Shown here: positions 22,801-35,037 of the stretch, in pieces
How the letters are laid out: the number at the start of each line of letters is the position of its first letter
Numbering within the stretch: the stretch's first letter is position 1
Origin: CAJBLF01 sp964560855
GTDB lineage: Bacteria; Patescibacteriota; Gracilibacteria; Absconditabacterales; Absconditicoccaceae
Length of the DNA: 61,799 bases
NCBI GenBank assembly: GCA_964560855.1
Contig: CAZLLU010000003.1
Span: forward strand, 1-61,799
Direction: 5' to 3'
Notes under the pieces: model-generated
The model's database searches: none
What the model saw: the letters and a program-made list of their open reading frames with translations, nothing else
What the model was told of the DNA's origin: nothing
Translations under genes and position numbers: made by a program

Positions 22801-25800
22801 ATGGTGATATTATCTATAACGAATTGATAGCCTTCTGGAGCGTTCCAATCTATATTGATGTTTCCTGTGCTTCCTTCGGTGAATACCAATGAACTGATTT
22901 TATTCTCATCATCTTTGACGATTTCTCGTGGTCATTTGAGTGAGTCGATATACGTTACTTTCGTGTTTTTCAATGCTAGAAATGTCGTCTGTACTGCTAC
23001 TTCGTCACCATCCTGCAATATTCATCCATTCAAGTCTTTGTATTCTTTATATACGCTTACTGCTTCATTGTTAATGTTGATCGGTAGGTAATAGATTTCT
23101 TCTGGTTTTGCAATTTCATATGCTGGAGATGTGCTTAACGGATTCTCCACATATTCGAGTTGCTGTGCTCCTATCGCTATATATTCGTTCAGATTATTGG
23201 TGAATGATTTTCCTGAGTTGATGCTTTGATCCTTGAGCGCTTTCAATTGCTCCTCTGAGTAGCCGCTCGTATCGATGCCTTCTTCGTCTACTTCTTCTTC
23301 GATACCTTCTTTTGGCGCTTCTGCTCCTTTCCGATGGATGAGGCTTGCATCCTGTACGCGTCGATTGCTATTCACTTTCATACCGAAACGTTTCACTACG
23401 GTATAGTTTCCTTTTTGTCTGTCATATCGTTGTGCGTCGCATGTTCCTGTAGTGGTGGAGAGATAGTTTGGTCCATCGTTTGTCTCTCCTCCATAAAAGA
23501 TAGATGCGTTGTTGTAGGTGTCGTTCGTGATGATATCCAGTATTCCATCCTGATCCATATCTTTGATGAACATCTGGTTGATATTTGAGAAATCTTCCGG
23601 TTTTGAATTTTTGATGTCTGTCTCAGGACTGATATTGAGACATATATTTTTGCCGTCTACAGTAAATATTCCCTTGTTATTGAGATATGCTAATCATTTC
23701 TTGTTCGTTGTCATGATCAGGATATCTTCGAAATCATTTCCATCGAGGTCGCCGACGATAACGTCTTTGATAGGTTCCGCTATGATCATCAGTTCTTGCA
23801 TGTTTCTATAGCTTTGCTTTCCTCCATAATTTTTGAGTAGTTTCACCGTACCATCCGTATATACTATCAAAAGATCCTTGAGCTTGTCGTTGTTGAAATC
23901 GATAGGGACGGTTTTGAGAATCGTCTTGTTCGGGTCAGCGTAGATTGTCTGTCCTAGAGATGCGTCGAAATCCGTGTCAGGTATTTCAGGATTCTTTTCT
24001 GTTCTTTCGAGCAACGGATCTCAGAAATTTATGAGAAAGTGTGATCCATATGGTATGGTCGCTTCTCCTACCGTTTTTCCGTTCGCGAAGTTAGTGACAT
24101 TTTTAAATCCGTCCGTGAATCCTATTCCCAATAACGGATCTGCACTATCTTCAATAGATTTATATCCTTTCTTTTCGAATGCGCTTGTTTGCAGGTAAAT
24201 ACTTGTACCCGCGCTATTGGTCGATCATTCACTGAATGCCGCTGTCTTGCCGTAGATGATAGGATCTATGATATCAATAGCTTCTGTAACGATACCATTA
24301 TTGTTCCATAGCATAAGTCTTCCTATAGTTTTTCCATTCAAGCTTACGGTGTATGTGCTCATATCTTCAATGGTCTTTGTGTCTGTCTCTATAGTGATCG
24401 ATGGATCCATTATTCATTGTTCTATGTTGATTACCTCTTCTTCATTGATGCTTATCGTCGTCTTGTTCGCTTTATTACTTGTGATGACGCTGTCTGTAGG
24501 CTCTGGTATATAGATGATCATATTTTTTCCCTTTTCTATATCGCTGACAGCTCATTCGTCTTCGACGCTCTCTATCCTGAAGGTATCGCTTTGTCCCAAT
24601 GTGATATTGGCTATGTCTGGGATCGTAGCTACGATATTTCCGTTTTCTATGGAAAGCGGTACTATTTCATCGTTTATACTTGTAATCTGTCCCTTTTCAC
24701 TAACGATATATGCTATCTGTTTGATCTTGGAAGGATCCACAAGCTCTGTCGTCGTAGCTAAGAGTTTGTTGGATTTTGCAGTCATCATATTTACTGTCTT
24801 TTCGTTTTCTGAGAAGTATCATCGCTGATTTCCTCGATCTGTTCAGAAAAGACTGAGATACATTACATTAAGTTTTTCTTTTGGTAGGATGCTTTCTTGA
24901 ATGATAAATCTCTCGTATCCTGGGAACTGGTCGGAAAGCTGTCTATCTTTGATATACGCGAATACATATCCTTCACCTCCTGGTTTTTTGGCTGTGATCG
25001 TATATGCATATTCACCGCCGCTATACGTGAACTCTGTTGTATTCGTTTTTGCTGCACCTATCGTTCCTAGTTTGATTATGGTTGGCGTATTCACTTTATT
25101 ATTCCAACTATCTACTACTTGTATTAAACCTTTGGTAGTGGTCTCTGTCGTTAAATCAAGCTTGCTCTTTTCCAATGTTAGCAATACTTTTTTTGCGTCT
25201 CCTGCATATACGATGATAGGTATCTGGATAGGATCGAGTCCTGGAATTTGGATAATCAGCGTATCTTCACCTGCCTTGAATGTAGGGTAGAGCGTAACGT
25301 TCAGCTCGCCATCCTCAATTAGGAAGTCATTTGCTTTGCTGAATACTGTCTGATTGTAAGTTGTATTTTCTTTCGCTACTTTATTTTCCACTACCTTACC
25401 TATTGTTAGGATTCCCTTCTTGGTTGTTATGTTCGCTACGGTATCCAATTTGTGACCATTAGGATCGACTACGGTAATCGTGAAGCTCGGTAGATTTTCT
25501 GGTACTATCTGAAGCACGTCGTGTTCGTCTTGGTATTGTATCTGTGTTGCATTTTTCGGTAATTTGAACGTAATGTTTCCTCCTGTGGAAATTATCTCTT
25601 CTTGATTCGTTTTGGTCTTGTAGAGCTGCTGATTTTCTTGGTGTATTGTCACGATTCCTTTTACTGCTATCACACTTTTCTGTATCTTTCTTTCGGCTGT
25701 AGGTTGTATGGCTAATAGGCTTGTATCGCTCTGTCTTGGCTCTATGGTAATACTCACTGCTTTGTTTGCGGTGAGCCCTGTCGGTGCTTGATAGAAGAAC

Positions 25801-28800
25801 CCTGCATTGCTGAAATTGTTAAACTCTATCTCGGTGGTGTTTGCGGATCCATTGGAGATGGTTCCATTTCCGCTCAGTACCTTAATCACATATGATTCTA
25901 CGGTCTGGCCTATCTGATTTCCGTACGCATCTGTCGCTGTCACTATAAGCGGTATTTGCGATCCTTCCATGACAATATCTGGAGCCGTTAGAGTGATGTT
26001 TTGTACCGGTCCAGGAAGGATGTTGATTGCTTTGGATTTAACTATGCAGTTGTCTTTGACTGTTGGTAGACATACTTCAATCTGTACGGATGTGCTTCAT
26101 GTCTTTTTTTCGTCTAGTTGTAGTTTGAATGTCGTTGGCTCGGTATATGGATTGAAGGAATCCCTGATAGGATTGCTACATATGTTGTTGCTCAATACCG
26201 TATTTTTTTTGACTATACCGAAACAGTTGTCTCCCACTCCGGTGATGCGGACTTTCACTTCTCCCATATCTTTGATGGCGCTTATGCTGATATCATTTGT
26301 TCCTGTGCTGTCGACGCTCATTATAGTATTCTTTATGTCGACGAGTGCGTTGGTGTTGTATCCTTGAAGCTTATCCTTGATGTTGCCTGTAGCTGCCGCT
26401 ATGATGTCTTCATTGTTCGGGGTGTTCCGTTGGTCGCCGTATTTTTTTCGTTCATTTCAATAATTTTCCATAGTATTCTTCAGCTCTTTGAATGGTCACA
26501 TAACTACTTGTCCCAAAGATTGTTTGAAACTTATTTGGATATCAAATGGTTTTTCAAAGATTTTCTGTCCTCGGCATTTCATGGCTTTGATCCATGGCGA
26601 TTTGAACGTTTTGAAATCGAAGAGCAATGACGTGCCATTGACATCCACGCCTTCACATGAATCGACGCTTTGTTGTAGATCTGTCTTTTGTGTTTCATCT
26701 TCTATATATGCAGCAGTTACTTTTTGTGTTTCTCCTTCTGCTTGTTTGGTCTGTATTGTCTGTATCTGCTGTATAAATGATGGAACGGCTTTCGCGGAGA
26801 CATAATCTTTTCCATCGGAATTGATAAATCCTACTTCGTATCATTTGCTATTGTAGGTAGGTGTCAGAAATGATCATTGGTCATTATTTTCTTGCAGATA
26901 GTTTTTGATAGTGTCGCTTATCCTATAGTTAATGTCGAAGCTCGCTTTGCTTTCGTTGATGCTTCCGACTACGGTATCTGTCTCAAGCTTTTCTGGTCGT
27001 GCCATATTCTGCTGGTAGAGAAATTTTGCTACCAGATCGATTTTTTCGTTTGTCGTGCTCGGAGCATTCTTTCCATAGATATATGCTGTACCGTATTCTT
27101 GCTGGAGCTTGTCGAGATATTCTACAAACTTTTTTATGAAGAAGTCCGCAGGTAGGAGATTGTAGTTGTGTGTATTTGGATTTGCTAATGTATCGAGCTG
27201 TCAGAGGAAACTGAATTGTCCACTGAATGATGCATAATAACTATTCTTCTTGTTTTTCTGCGCTTCAAGCAATGTATTGTATTCTACGGTCTTGTTGGTA
27301 AGATATTTTTTGATGGATTCCCTAATCTCTGCTGGTGTCTTGAGTACCAGCTTTCCTTCAGATTTTTTGTATACCTCTACTTCGTAGAGATTCGGATAAT
27401 TCAATCTAACGCTGTCTCCTCAGATTCCCTTGAAGGTGATATTTCTGATGTTATCGATAGGTCTGTCGGAAGTGGTCAGATTCATTCCTTTACTGGTTTC
27501 TGTTTTTTCTGGATCATTAGAAATGTCGAAGGTATTCATAACTGTCTTGAGCTGTACTATTTCTGTACCTATCTCGTTAGCTATAAATCAGCTGTTGATT
27601 TCTATGAACGGTTGTACAGTAATGTAGCTTCCATACTGATTGGTCGCTGTCGATTGATAGCTATCTATTTCATTTATGATACTATTGATCTCATTGATTT
27701 TTGTGTTGAAAGTTATGATGTTGTCCAGGACGTCACACACTGATTTATAGTGGTTTGAACTACATCAGAATCATGCTCGCAAAGAAGCTATTTCGGCTTT
27801 TTTGGCTACAAGAGCTGATGTTTGATTTTGTAATTGCCCTAGGATATTGTAGAGGCCTCGGGCTTCTGAAAATTTTGCTTTGAGTGCTGCTATTTCGTTG
27901 TTGATAGCATTAAGGTCTGTAGTGATCTCATTTTTCCGTGTATCTAGGATTTCTACTTTCTGGTTTTTGTATTTTTCTGACTGTATGATATCTTCAAAAA
28001 GATATTGTGCACTCATGACGTTCACGGTATTTATATAGTTGAGCAATGTATCGAGACCGTCTTTTACTTCTTCCAAGCTTCCGCTAAGCGCTGTCATCTT
28101 TGTTTGATCGATGCCGTATCCAAGTCGCATATTTGCCAATGTATTTGCTGTCGAAGATGATGCGCCCGATAATCAGAGATATGGATAATTTACTATTTGT
28201 TGTATGTCGTTGTTTACGCTTGTTATTTCTGACTTTATTCGTGATAAGTTTCCTATTACTCCGTTTTTGACCATAGCTCCACTAAATCCTGCTTTCGTGC
28301 TCTCGATGTCGTTCGCTATTTGTTTGAGCATTGCTCTTGTTCCAGTATAGAATTCATAGATATCACTCTCTGGTTTGAATTTGAAAAACACTGTATCTGA
28401 GATCTGGTCTCGTGTAGGTGATATATTCTTTACTCTGGAATCCAGTGTTCTATATTTGTAGATTTCTCCTTGAACATTACATCATTTGTTGTCAGTTGCT
28501 GGAGATCGGTTGTAAAGTGCCGCTTTGCCTGCACTGATTGTACGTCCGGATGTAAGATTGTATATGGAAAAGAAATCCGTCTGTTCATATGTCTTAGAAG
28601 GATTTGCTCCTCGTGTCGGATTTTTGAGATTGCCGTATGGATATTGATTTGTGAAGAGCAGATTGCTTCCTTGGATAGTAGGATATTTTATTAAATATGA
28701 GAGATTATTGGAGTATTGCAAATCTCCCGCTCCCAGTTTGTTTTGGATAAGCGCTGCGTACTTCTGTACTCAAGATGCGTTATTCGCTTCGTTCTGAGCG

Positions 28801-30599
28801 GCAGAAATCTTCTTGGATCCTGCTATGTCATAGATAGGAAGTTTTGCGTTCTTGTAGTCGTAGGTCACATTCATGTTTGCATCTAGGTTGAGCGGTGATG
28901 CACCTCATCGATTTCTTTTCGCGAAATCTTCTGGCTCTTCACATCATTTCTCATCATCGGTATCTCCTCCTGGAATACATTTATCTTCTGTGGCGCTATC
29001 GTCTGCTTTCCATACTCTTTTTTTGATACATATATTTAACCATTCTCGATTGAAAAGGTATTTTGTACAATGCAATCACCAAAGTTCTTGCTTGTTGGTT
29101 TTGTTGGCATTATATATGTCTAGTTCTTCTTGTGCATTTCCTATATTATAAGCCCTGTTTGCTTCTACTTGTGTTGAAAATGTCTTGTATGATGAACCTA
29201 TGGATTGCTGAGCGTTGTTGGTTGTCTGCCCTGATAATGTCGTGAGATTTTGGAAGGTTCATTCGTAAATGCTTGTATCTCCTGCATCTCTCAGAGAATT
29301 TACATCCTCTCAGAAATAATAGTTGTGATAGTAGTTATACATAGGTCGAGTGCATTTTCCTTTTTTCTCTTCTCCCTGGACCTTCAAATAATCAACTGGC
29401 ACGGGGACGGTGAGATAATATTTTTCTTGTTCGATCTTATCGTTTAATCATTCTTCTAAATAGTCATTGATTTGGATCAATACTCCTTGGATATTGTTAT
29501 CGAGATCTCCGCGAATCCGATTGTCCTGTTGGTTTATTTTATCTGTCGTTCCATTGATGTCTGGATATGATTCTCCTTCTGTATTTTTGTATCGTCTCGC
29601 TATGCCTGCAATATTCTCTTTGATCTTTGACTGAAACATCGTACTGATGAGTCCGTCATAATTCTTTAGCATTTCCTGCGTCGATTTCATGAGTGTCATT
29701 GTTGGCAGGGTAGCTGAGTTTTCTTCCATGATATCCTGTGCGTCTTCGTTTCTTTCCGATATCATCGATGCATACTCTTGCAGATCCTGGTCTTCGACAT
29801 TTGCTAAATTCGATGCTAGATCTTTACCGAGATTGAGCGTATCGCTATTGTGTTCGCTGGTGAGCGTATCCAATAGCAGCGGGGTAAACCTATGATAACC
29901 AATATCTTCTCCGAAGACCATTCCATTGACGTAGTATTTAGTGTTGTCTGCTATAAAGTATTTTTTCAGTCCTATGAAGTCGTCGTACCATATTTTTGTA
30001 TCCACAAAATCCGTAGGGTTTTCTTGATATGCCCTTATTTTGGCAAAAAAATCGTTGTATTGGGCGCTCGTATCGAATTTCATTACTCCATGTCGGATTT
30101 CTGCTTGTCCATTGGGATTATCATTGTAGACGAAAAATCTCTTGGTAGTATCGTAGATGAATTGCTGATGTTCGAAATCCACATACGGATAGATGCTCGG
30201 ATAGATGAAACCATTGTTTTCGACTACTGGTAGCGGTATATTTCCTATCAGGATAGTACCTACCAATTCCGAACTTTCTCCTTCTATGCCTTCGAAATAC
30301 ATATTTTCCAGCATCTGTGAAATCTCGTGCGCCTTAAGTGTTTTGGTATCTATAGGGAAAACTATTGCTTTGCTATTGGAAACTTTTTCTTGGATATAAT
30401 CGACCGTATATCGTTCAAGGTTGTTCTTTATATCCTGGTAGATGTCTTTGTCGACAAATACCGCCACAATATTGGTCTTGTCTGTATTTTCTGCTGCATA
30501 TACTTTTTTTCGGTCTATGAAAAAACTATTCTGCAAAAAATATGATATGCTGTAGAGGATAATAAAGATTCGCACTAAGATTTTCTTGGTTCAATTCAT
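16899..30599 (-). CDS. Giant secreted surface protein (about 4,566 aa)
   Basis: One reading frame runs 13.7 kb with no TAA or TAG; I read the triplets across every TGA-bounded gap. Several dozen TGA codons are Gly. Start ATG 30599 gives MNGTKKILVRIFIILYSISY, a signal sequence. Then: an alpha/beta region with LVGTILIGNIPLPVV (about residues 112-126), loosely like gingipain-type folds; coiled coil about 820-940; Ig/Big-like beta domains about 1540-1920; FG-GAP/VCBS-like repeats (DFNNDKLKDLL, GDLDGNDFEDIL, KDMDQDGILDII) about 2230-2360; a Pro/Gly-rich part about 2780-2900; a Pro-rich stretch about 3470-3600; coiled coil about 3710-3920; another DLNNDKKDDI repeat about 3975; Ig-like domains to the end. 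No C-terminal anchor is visible. It heads an operon with a secreted protein and a pilin. An adhesion or prey/host-contact role is inference. Confidence 0.85.
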
Positions 30600-30685
30600 A
30601 GGTCTACTAGCCGAATTTTAAATAAAATTCCGAATACACAAAAATAAGACACATTACTATATATAAAAGAGAATGAAAATAAATG

Positions 30686-30708
30686 AAAAATAGCGGTTTT
30701 CGCTATTT
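30686..30708 (-). terminator. Terminator after the O-methyltransferase gene
   Basis: On the minus strand AAATAGCG pairs with CGCTATTT around a five-base loop and is followed by further T. It lies about 90 bp past the stop of the 30800-31342 gene and about 90 bp before the giant gene's ATG. Between it and that ATG the minus strand reads ttttatatatagtaatg, a plausible -10 region for the giant operon. Confidence 0.6.
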
Positions 30709-30799
30709 CCAAATTGGGGTTTTGTGATGTAATTGTGTTTAATTTTAAGCTTTTTTTCTTTTTTCCCGGAAATTGATGATAAAATTTGAAAAATGCCGC

Positions 30800-31342
30800 T
30801 TACTCATTGATAATCATGATCCCGTCGTCCGGGTCCAGTTGATGGATTTTGAATTTGATTTGCTTTTTTTGAATATATTCATATAATGATACTAACTTGT
30901 CATGATATTTGATCACATCATCTATAACGATAACTGTATGTGGCGACACTAATCTCTCTAAAATTTCCATGTAATCGCCATATTGGTTCTTCTGCCCATC
31001 TATGAAAATGAAGTCCACGGGACCTGCCTCCAATTTTTTGATAGGCGTCTGGCGGATATCGTATGGATAGCTCACTATATTGTGGCGGTTCGCTGTCTTG
31101 ACGTTCCCTAGTCCTTCTTGGTATGCAGGATATGAGACCTCAAACGATGTCACCACCCCTCATCGGTCCTTTATTATTCATCCTATATATATACTGCTAT
31201 ATCCCACTGCACCTCAGATTTCCAGACATATTTTCGGTTTCTTTTTTTTCAACAACTTACCCAAAAAAACTTCCGTCGCCGGACTTATGATGGGGATCTT
31301 CCTCTCTTTACATTCTTTCCTTAGTTCTTTTAATCTTTCCAT
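30800..31342 (-). CDS. SAM-dependent O-methyltransferase, family 3 (TrmR/COMT-like)
   Basis: The 180-aa product is a class I methyltransferase. The SAM-binding loop is CLEIGGAVGYSSIYIG (family LEiGtgxGySt), followed by VTSFE (acidic end of beta 2) and the DFIFIDGQKNQYGDY motif, diagnostic for this family (DfvFIDadKxxY). VIVIDDVIK matches the family's vvvdNvLw strand. Three TGA codons in the N-terminal third encode the SAM-loop glycines, so a standard-code reading loses the cofactor site. The substrate is unknown: bacterial members act on small catechols or on tRNA hydroxyuridine (TrmR). Confidence 0.85.
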
Positions 31343-31465
31343 ATTACGTTATTATCTATAAATATTAATTTATCAATTATTTAATTGTGAATTACGTATT
31401 GCGAATTCATTTAATCCGAAATTCAAAATCAATAAATCTTTTAATCTATTTTATTAAACATCATT

Positions 31466-33619
31466 ATGAACGAAACACAACAACCAAAACAACCATTTAA
31501 ACCACAACAATCAAGATTACAACAGCCACAAAAACCACAACAGCCACAAAGGCCGCAACATCCTGTACATAAGGCTCCTCAGCAGGGACAAAGATTGCAA
31601 ATGCCGAGACCATTATCTCAGATGCACAAAGCAGCTCCTGCTCCGAAGACGGTTTCTTTGCCAAAATCATCAGCGACAGCCGCACCTATGCAGTGAAATC
31701 TCAATATCGATTTTAGCAAGAAAAACAATGCTAAACTTGATGTAAGGTCTTCTAAGAAACCTTCTGTTTCTTCAAAACCAAGGATAACCTCTGAAGCATT
31801 TCTTCGTCATAGAGCGTCTGGAACCAAGACAGTTGTCAAAGATCCTAAGTCATTGATCAAAAAAGATGAAATCCCTGTCAGAATCATTCCGCTCGGAGGA
31901 CTTCAAGAAATCGGTATCAACATGACTTTGATCGAGTACAAGAATGATATTATTGTCGTAGATGCAGGTCTGGAATTTGCTTCTGTTGAGATGCATGGAG
32001 TGGATTATATCATCCCTGATATTAGCTATCTCGTAAAAAACAAGAAAAATATCAGAGGAATTTTGATCACTCATGGACACTTGGATCATATCTGAGCATT
32101 GAGACATATTCTCAAGGATATAGATTTTCCTACTGTCTATACGACACCATTAGCGATGTGACTTATTAGAAAATCGCTTGATGAAAAAGATAATAAACAA
32201 CTTAGATATAAGATTCTTGATCCTGATATGGATATCCTCAAACTTGGCATATTTACTGTCGAGATTTTTAGAGTAAACCATAGTATTCCGGAATCTTTAG
32301 GATTTTCTATCTATACGCCGAAAGGATTGATCGTGCATGCGTGAGATTACAAAATTGATCATACGCCTTCCATAGATAAACCTGCAGATATCGGCAAGAT
32401 GTCTAGAATAGGTCAAGAAGGTGTTAGAGTGTTCTTGGGAGAGAGTACCAATGCCAATAAACCAGGGCATTCTATGTCTGAAAAAATCATTGGTGATGCA
32501 TTGGATGGCGTCATCAGAGATTGTAAGACAAGGATGGTTATTTCCACATTTGCTTCAAACATCGGTAGAATCATACAAATCATCGATGCTGCAGTAAAGT
32601 ACAATAGAGTGGTATTCCTTGCAGGAAGATCCATGATTACCAATGTCAAACTTTGTCAGGAGCTTGGCTATATTCAAGTACCAGAACATATGATCAGACC
32701 TGTAAGCTCAGATATCAACAATATGCCAGACGAACGTGTCTTGGTCCTTTGTACTTGATCTCAAGGTGAAGAATTTGCTGCACTTATGAGAATGTCAAAT
32801 AAAACCTATAAGGATATGGAACTCAAACCAGGTGATGCTGTTTTGTTGTCTAGTCATACTATTCCTGGTAATGAAAAATCAGTTATTGGTATGATCAATG
32901 ATCTCGTCGCTCTCGGTGTAAATATCGTTGATGATCATTCGTTGGATGTACATACTTCATGACATGGATATCAGGAGGATATCAAAATGATGCTCGCAAT
33001 GTTCAAACCAGAATATTATGTTCCTGTCCATGGAGAGCCATTTATGAGACATGCCAACAAAAATGTAGCTCTTTCTATGAATATTCCTGAAGAAAATATC
33101 TTTTTGCCATACAACGGACAAACTGTAGAGATGTATGATAATATTGTGATGGTCAGTGATAAGAAGATCAAGCTTGATGTTATTATGATTGACGGAAAAG
33201 GACAAGGACATCTTTCATGAGAATATGTGATGAAAGCTCGTGGCATCATGGCTGAAAATGGTATAGTTTCCCTTGTTTTTAAAGTCGATACCAAGACTAA
33301 TGACCTTGTCGGCAATATTCAGATAGAATCCAGAGGATTCGTTTATTCCAGTGAGGTTAAGACTATCCATACTCAGATTGTGGAATTTGCTAGAGCTAAA
33401 TACAATGAAAATCATAAGAAACGTATGGATATCAAAGAAAACCTTAAACAACTCAAGGAGGATTTGGGTACCTATATCGAAAAGATCATCGGAAGGGTTC
33501 CATTACTAATGCCTATGTATGTCTATATCAATAGAGAAGCTCAGAATGGCAATGGTGATATTCCTGTGGATGAAGCAGTAGTAGGTATGACGTTGGATGA
33601 ACAAGGATATGATGACTAA
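31466..33619 (+). CDS. rnj: Ribonuclease J with a Gln/Pro-rich N-terminal extension
   Basis: RNase J is a 5'-3' exo- and endoribonuclease for mRNA decay and rRNA processing. In the 717-aa product the metallo-beta-lactamase core begins near residue 135 (VRIIPLGGLQEIGINM) and holds HGHLDHIG (the Gly is a TGA), HSIPESLGF and GDYKIDHTP; the beta-CASP part has FLAGRSM, CTGSQGEE and VPVHGEPFM(R). The first 130 residues are Gln/Pro/Lys-rich and low-complexity (QQPQKPQQPQRPQHP type), absent from typical RNase J (about 555 aa) and probably disordered. Seven or more TGA codons are in frame. A strong terminator follows. Confidence 0.93.
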
Positions 33620-33630
33620 ACCACTTCGTG

Positions 33631-33709
33631 GAATTTTAAATTTTGAATTTCCCTTTTTCGAGGACAAGTAAATTTTAAATGAAAGAATAGTCTTTGTATT
33701 CACTATCGT
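33631..33709 (+). repeat. Interspersed repeat A, copy 1
   Basis: An AT-rich lead (aattttaaattttgaattt) is followed by ccctttttcgaggacaag, taaattttaaatga, and tagtctttgta...actat. The same order recurs at 41998-42081 with the core tcgaggacaagtaaatttt identical. It lies directly after a gene stop and before a terminator. Confidence 0.7.
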
Positions 33710-33733
33710 TCGAAATAATGAAATAAAAAAAAT

Positions 33734-33758
33734 GCCCTGCAGTGATGTGGGGCTTTTT
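33734..33758 (+). terminator. Intrinsic terminator after rnj
   Basis: An 8-bp stem (gccctgca / tgtggggc, two G-T pairs) with a GTGA tetraloop is followed by five T. It ends the RNase J transcript. Confidence 0.8.
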
Positions 33759-33790
33759 GTTTTGAAAAAAAATCCCATATCCGTATACTA

Positions 33791-33890
33791 TTTGTTACAG
33801 GTTGTTACAGATTGCCTCAAATTGTTTCAGGTTGCTGTTCTTTAGTCGCAATCTGTAGCGATGTGTGGCTATATGCAGCTATCTATAGCA
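33791..33890. repeat. Ten-bp-period inverted-arm repeat, copy 1
   Basis: Ten consecutive 10-bp units. The left arm holds four units of the form (a/g)ttg(t/c)(t/c)(a/t)ca(g/a). A 20-bp centre follows, then a right arm of four units of the form at(c/g/a)t(g/a)(t/c)(a/g)gc(g/t/a), which is the reverse complement of the left unit. A second copy lies at 55239-55370. The 303-bp gap 33620-33922 holds this element, repeat A and the rnj terminator, and no gene. Confidence 0.75.
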
Positions 33891-33922
33891 TTTTTTGACT
33901 TTTATCATCTTATCATATATCC

Positions 33923-34912
33923 ATGAGACCTCAAAGACCCTACACGTTGACTTGGTCAACTACCAGAATCACTGTTTTGGAATATTGTAACAAGAAGTAT
34001 TATTTCAATTATTATCCTCATGCACTGAGGGATATGAATGAAGAACTTTGGTTGAATACCTTATTGCTTAAAAATTTGAAAAGCATGGATATGCGGGTAG
34101 GGGAAAAGACTCATCACTTGCTGTCCGATTATCTCAATGCTGTGAAATACTGCAAAGCTGAACCGGGCGATATCCAACCATTCAAGGATCGTATCATCGA
34201 AGAGATGAGAAGCGAATTTGAGGCTTCCAAAAATAGAGACTATACCACATATGATAGAGACAATAAGTTCTGACTTTCTGAGCATTATTATGGCGAGAAT
34301 GTCGATGATAAGCTGGAAGAAGCTATCCAAAAAGTTATTCATAATCTCGATGTGTTCGTCCAGAGCGATCGACATGAAAAAGTCCAACATTATTTCAAAA
34401 CTGCCAAGATTGTCTATGTCGAAAAACCAAGAGAAAGAGATTTTGGTGGTATGAGAGTCGATTTGCGTTCTATCCCTGAATTGAAAGATCTCAACGTGAT
34501 GGCTGCTCCGGATTTTGGTGTTATTTTTTCCGATAATAAATATCTGATTATCGATCGAAAGACTGGTCAAGAAAGATTGGAAACTGATGGAATCTCTGAC
34601 CAGCTCAAGATCTACGCGCTTAAAACATTGATGAAATCAAGGACTGACCTCGATACAGTAGAGATTGAATGATACGAAGTATATTTACCTAGTCTGAATG
34701 AAATCGGCGGCAAGATAGAGAAAATCGATATCGATAATATCATCCAGAAACTCAAAGATGATATGGAATACCAGAAACAATTCCTTGTCGATCATGACAT
34801 CGTCAAGAATGAACCATTGCCACATACGAGCTTTCCAAGAACGACTAGCGAAAAAAAATGTGCAAGCTGCACGTTCAGGAAAGTCTGTGAAGACCTGAAA
34901 AATTTCGAATAA
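33923..34912 (+). CDS. PD-(D/E)XK nuclease with C-terminal Cys cluster (Cas4/AddB-like)
   Basis: The 329-aa product matches the RecB-like nuclease superfamily. LTWSTTRITVLEYCNKKYYF at the N-terminus resembles the AddB/Cas4 start with its first cysteine. DFGVIF and LIIDRKTGQ carry the catalytic Asp and the (D/E)xK lysine. CASCTFRKVCEDL at the end supplies three more cysteines. Four cysteines in this arrangement usually bind a 4Fe-4S cluster. Two TGA codons are Gly. No helicase or cas genes are nearby, so it is a stand-alone nuclease of unknown pathway, probably DNA repair. Confidence 0.8.
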
Positions 34913-34929
34913 ATTCGAAATTTAATTAA

Positions 34930-34983
34930 GAATGAAAAATTAAGAATTAAGAATGATAGATTTGTCTTAGTATGAACTATAGT
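34930..34983 (+). repeat. Intergenic repeat B, copy 1
   Basis: aatgaaaaattaagaattaagaatga is followed by tagatttgtcttagtatgaactatagt. The gatttg...atgaactat core recurs at 53958-53997 and 58479-58512, each time preceded by aatgaa-type units. Confidence 0.55.
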
Positions 34984-34998
34984 GGATATATATTGTAG

Positions 34999-35018
34999 GG
35001 GACGGTCGCGACCGTCCC
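34999..35018. repeat. Perfect 20-bp GC-rich palindrome between converging genes
   Basis: gggacggtcg is followed directly by its reverse complement. It stands in an AT-rich gap between a plus-strand nuclease and a minus-strand glycosyltransferase gene. The T run at 35030-35038 is too distant for a standard plus-strand terminator. It may act as a bidirectional terminator or be a REP-like element. Confidence 0.55.
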
Positions 35019-35037
35019 TTACGCTATATTTGTTTTT

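Noticed and set aside
16899..30599. About 20 separate small genes or a decayed pseudogene on the minus strand
   Set aside because: All fragments share one frame and are separated only by TGA; no TAA or TAG occurs over 13.7 kb, which chance would not allow.
33791..33890. CRISPR array
   Set aside because: The units are 10 bp with no spacers and the second half is inverted; no cas genes are near.
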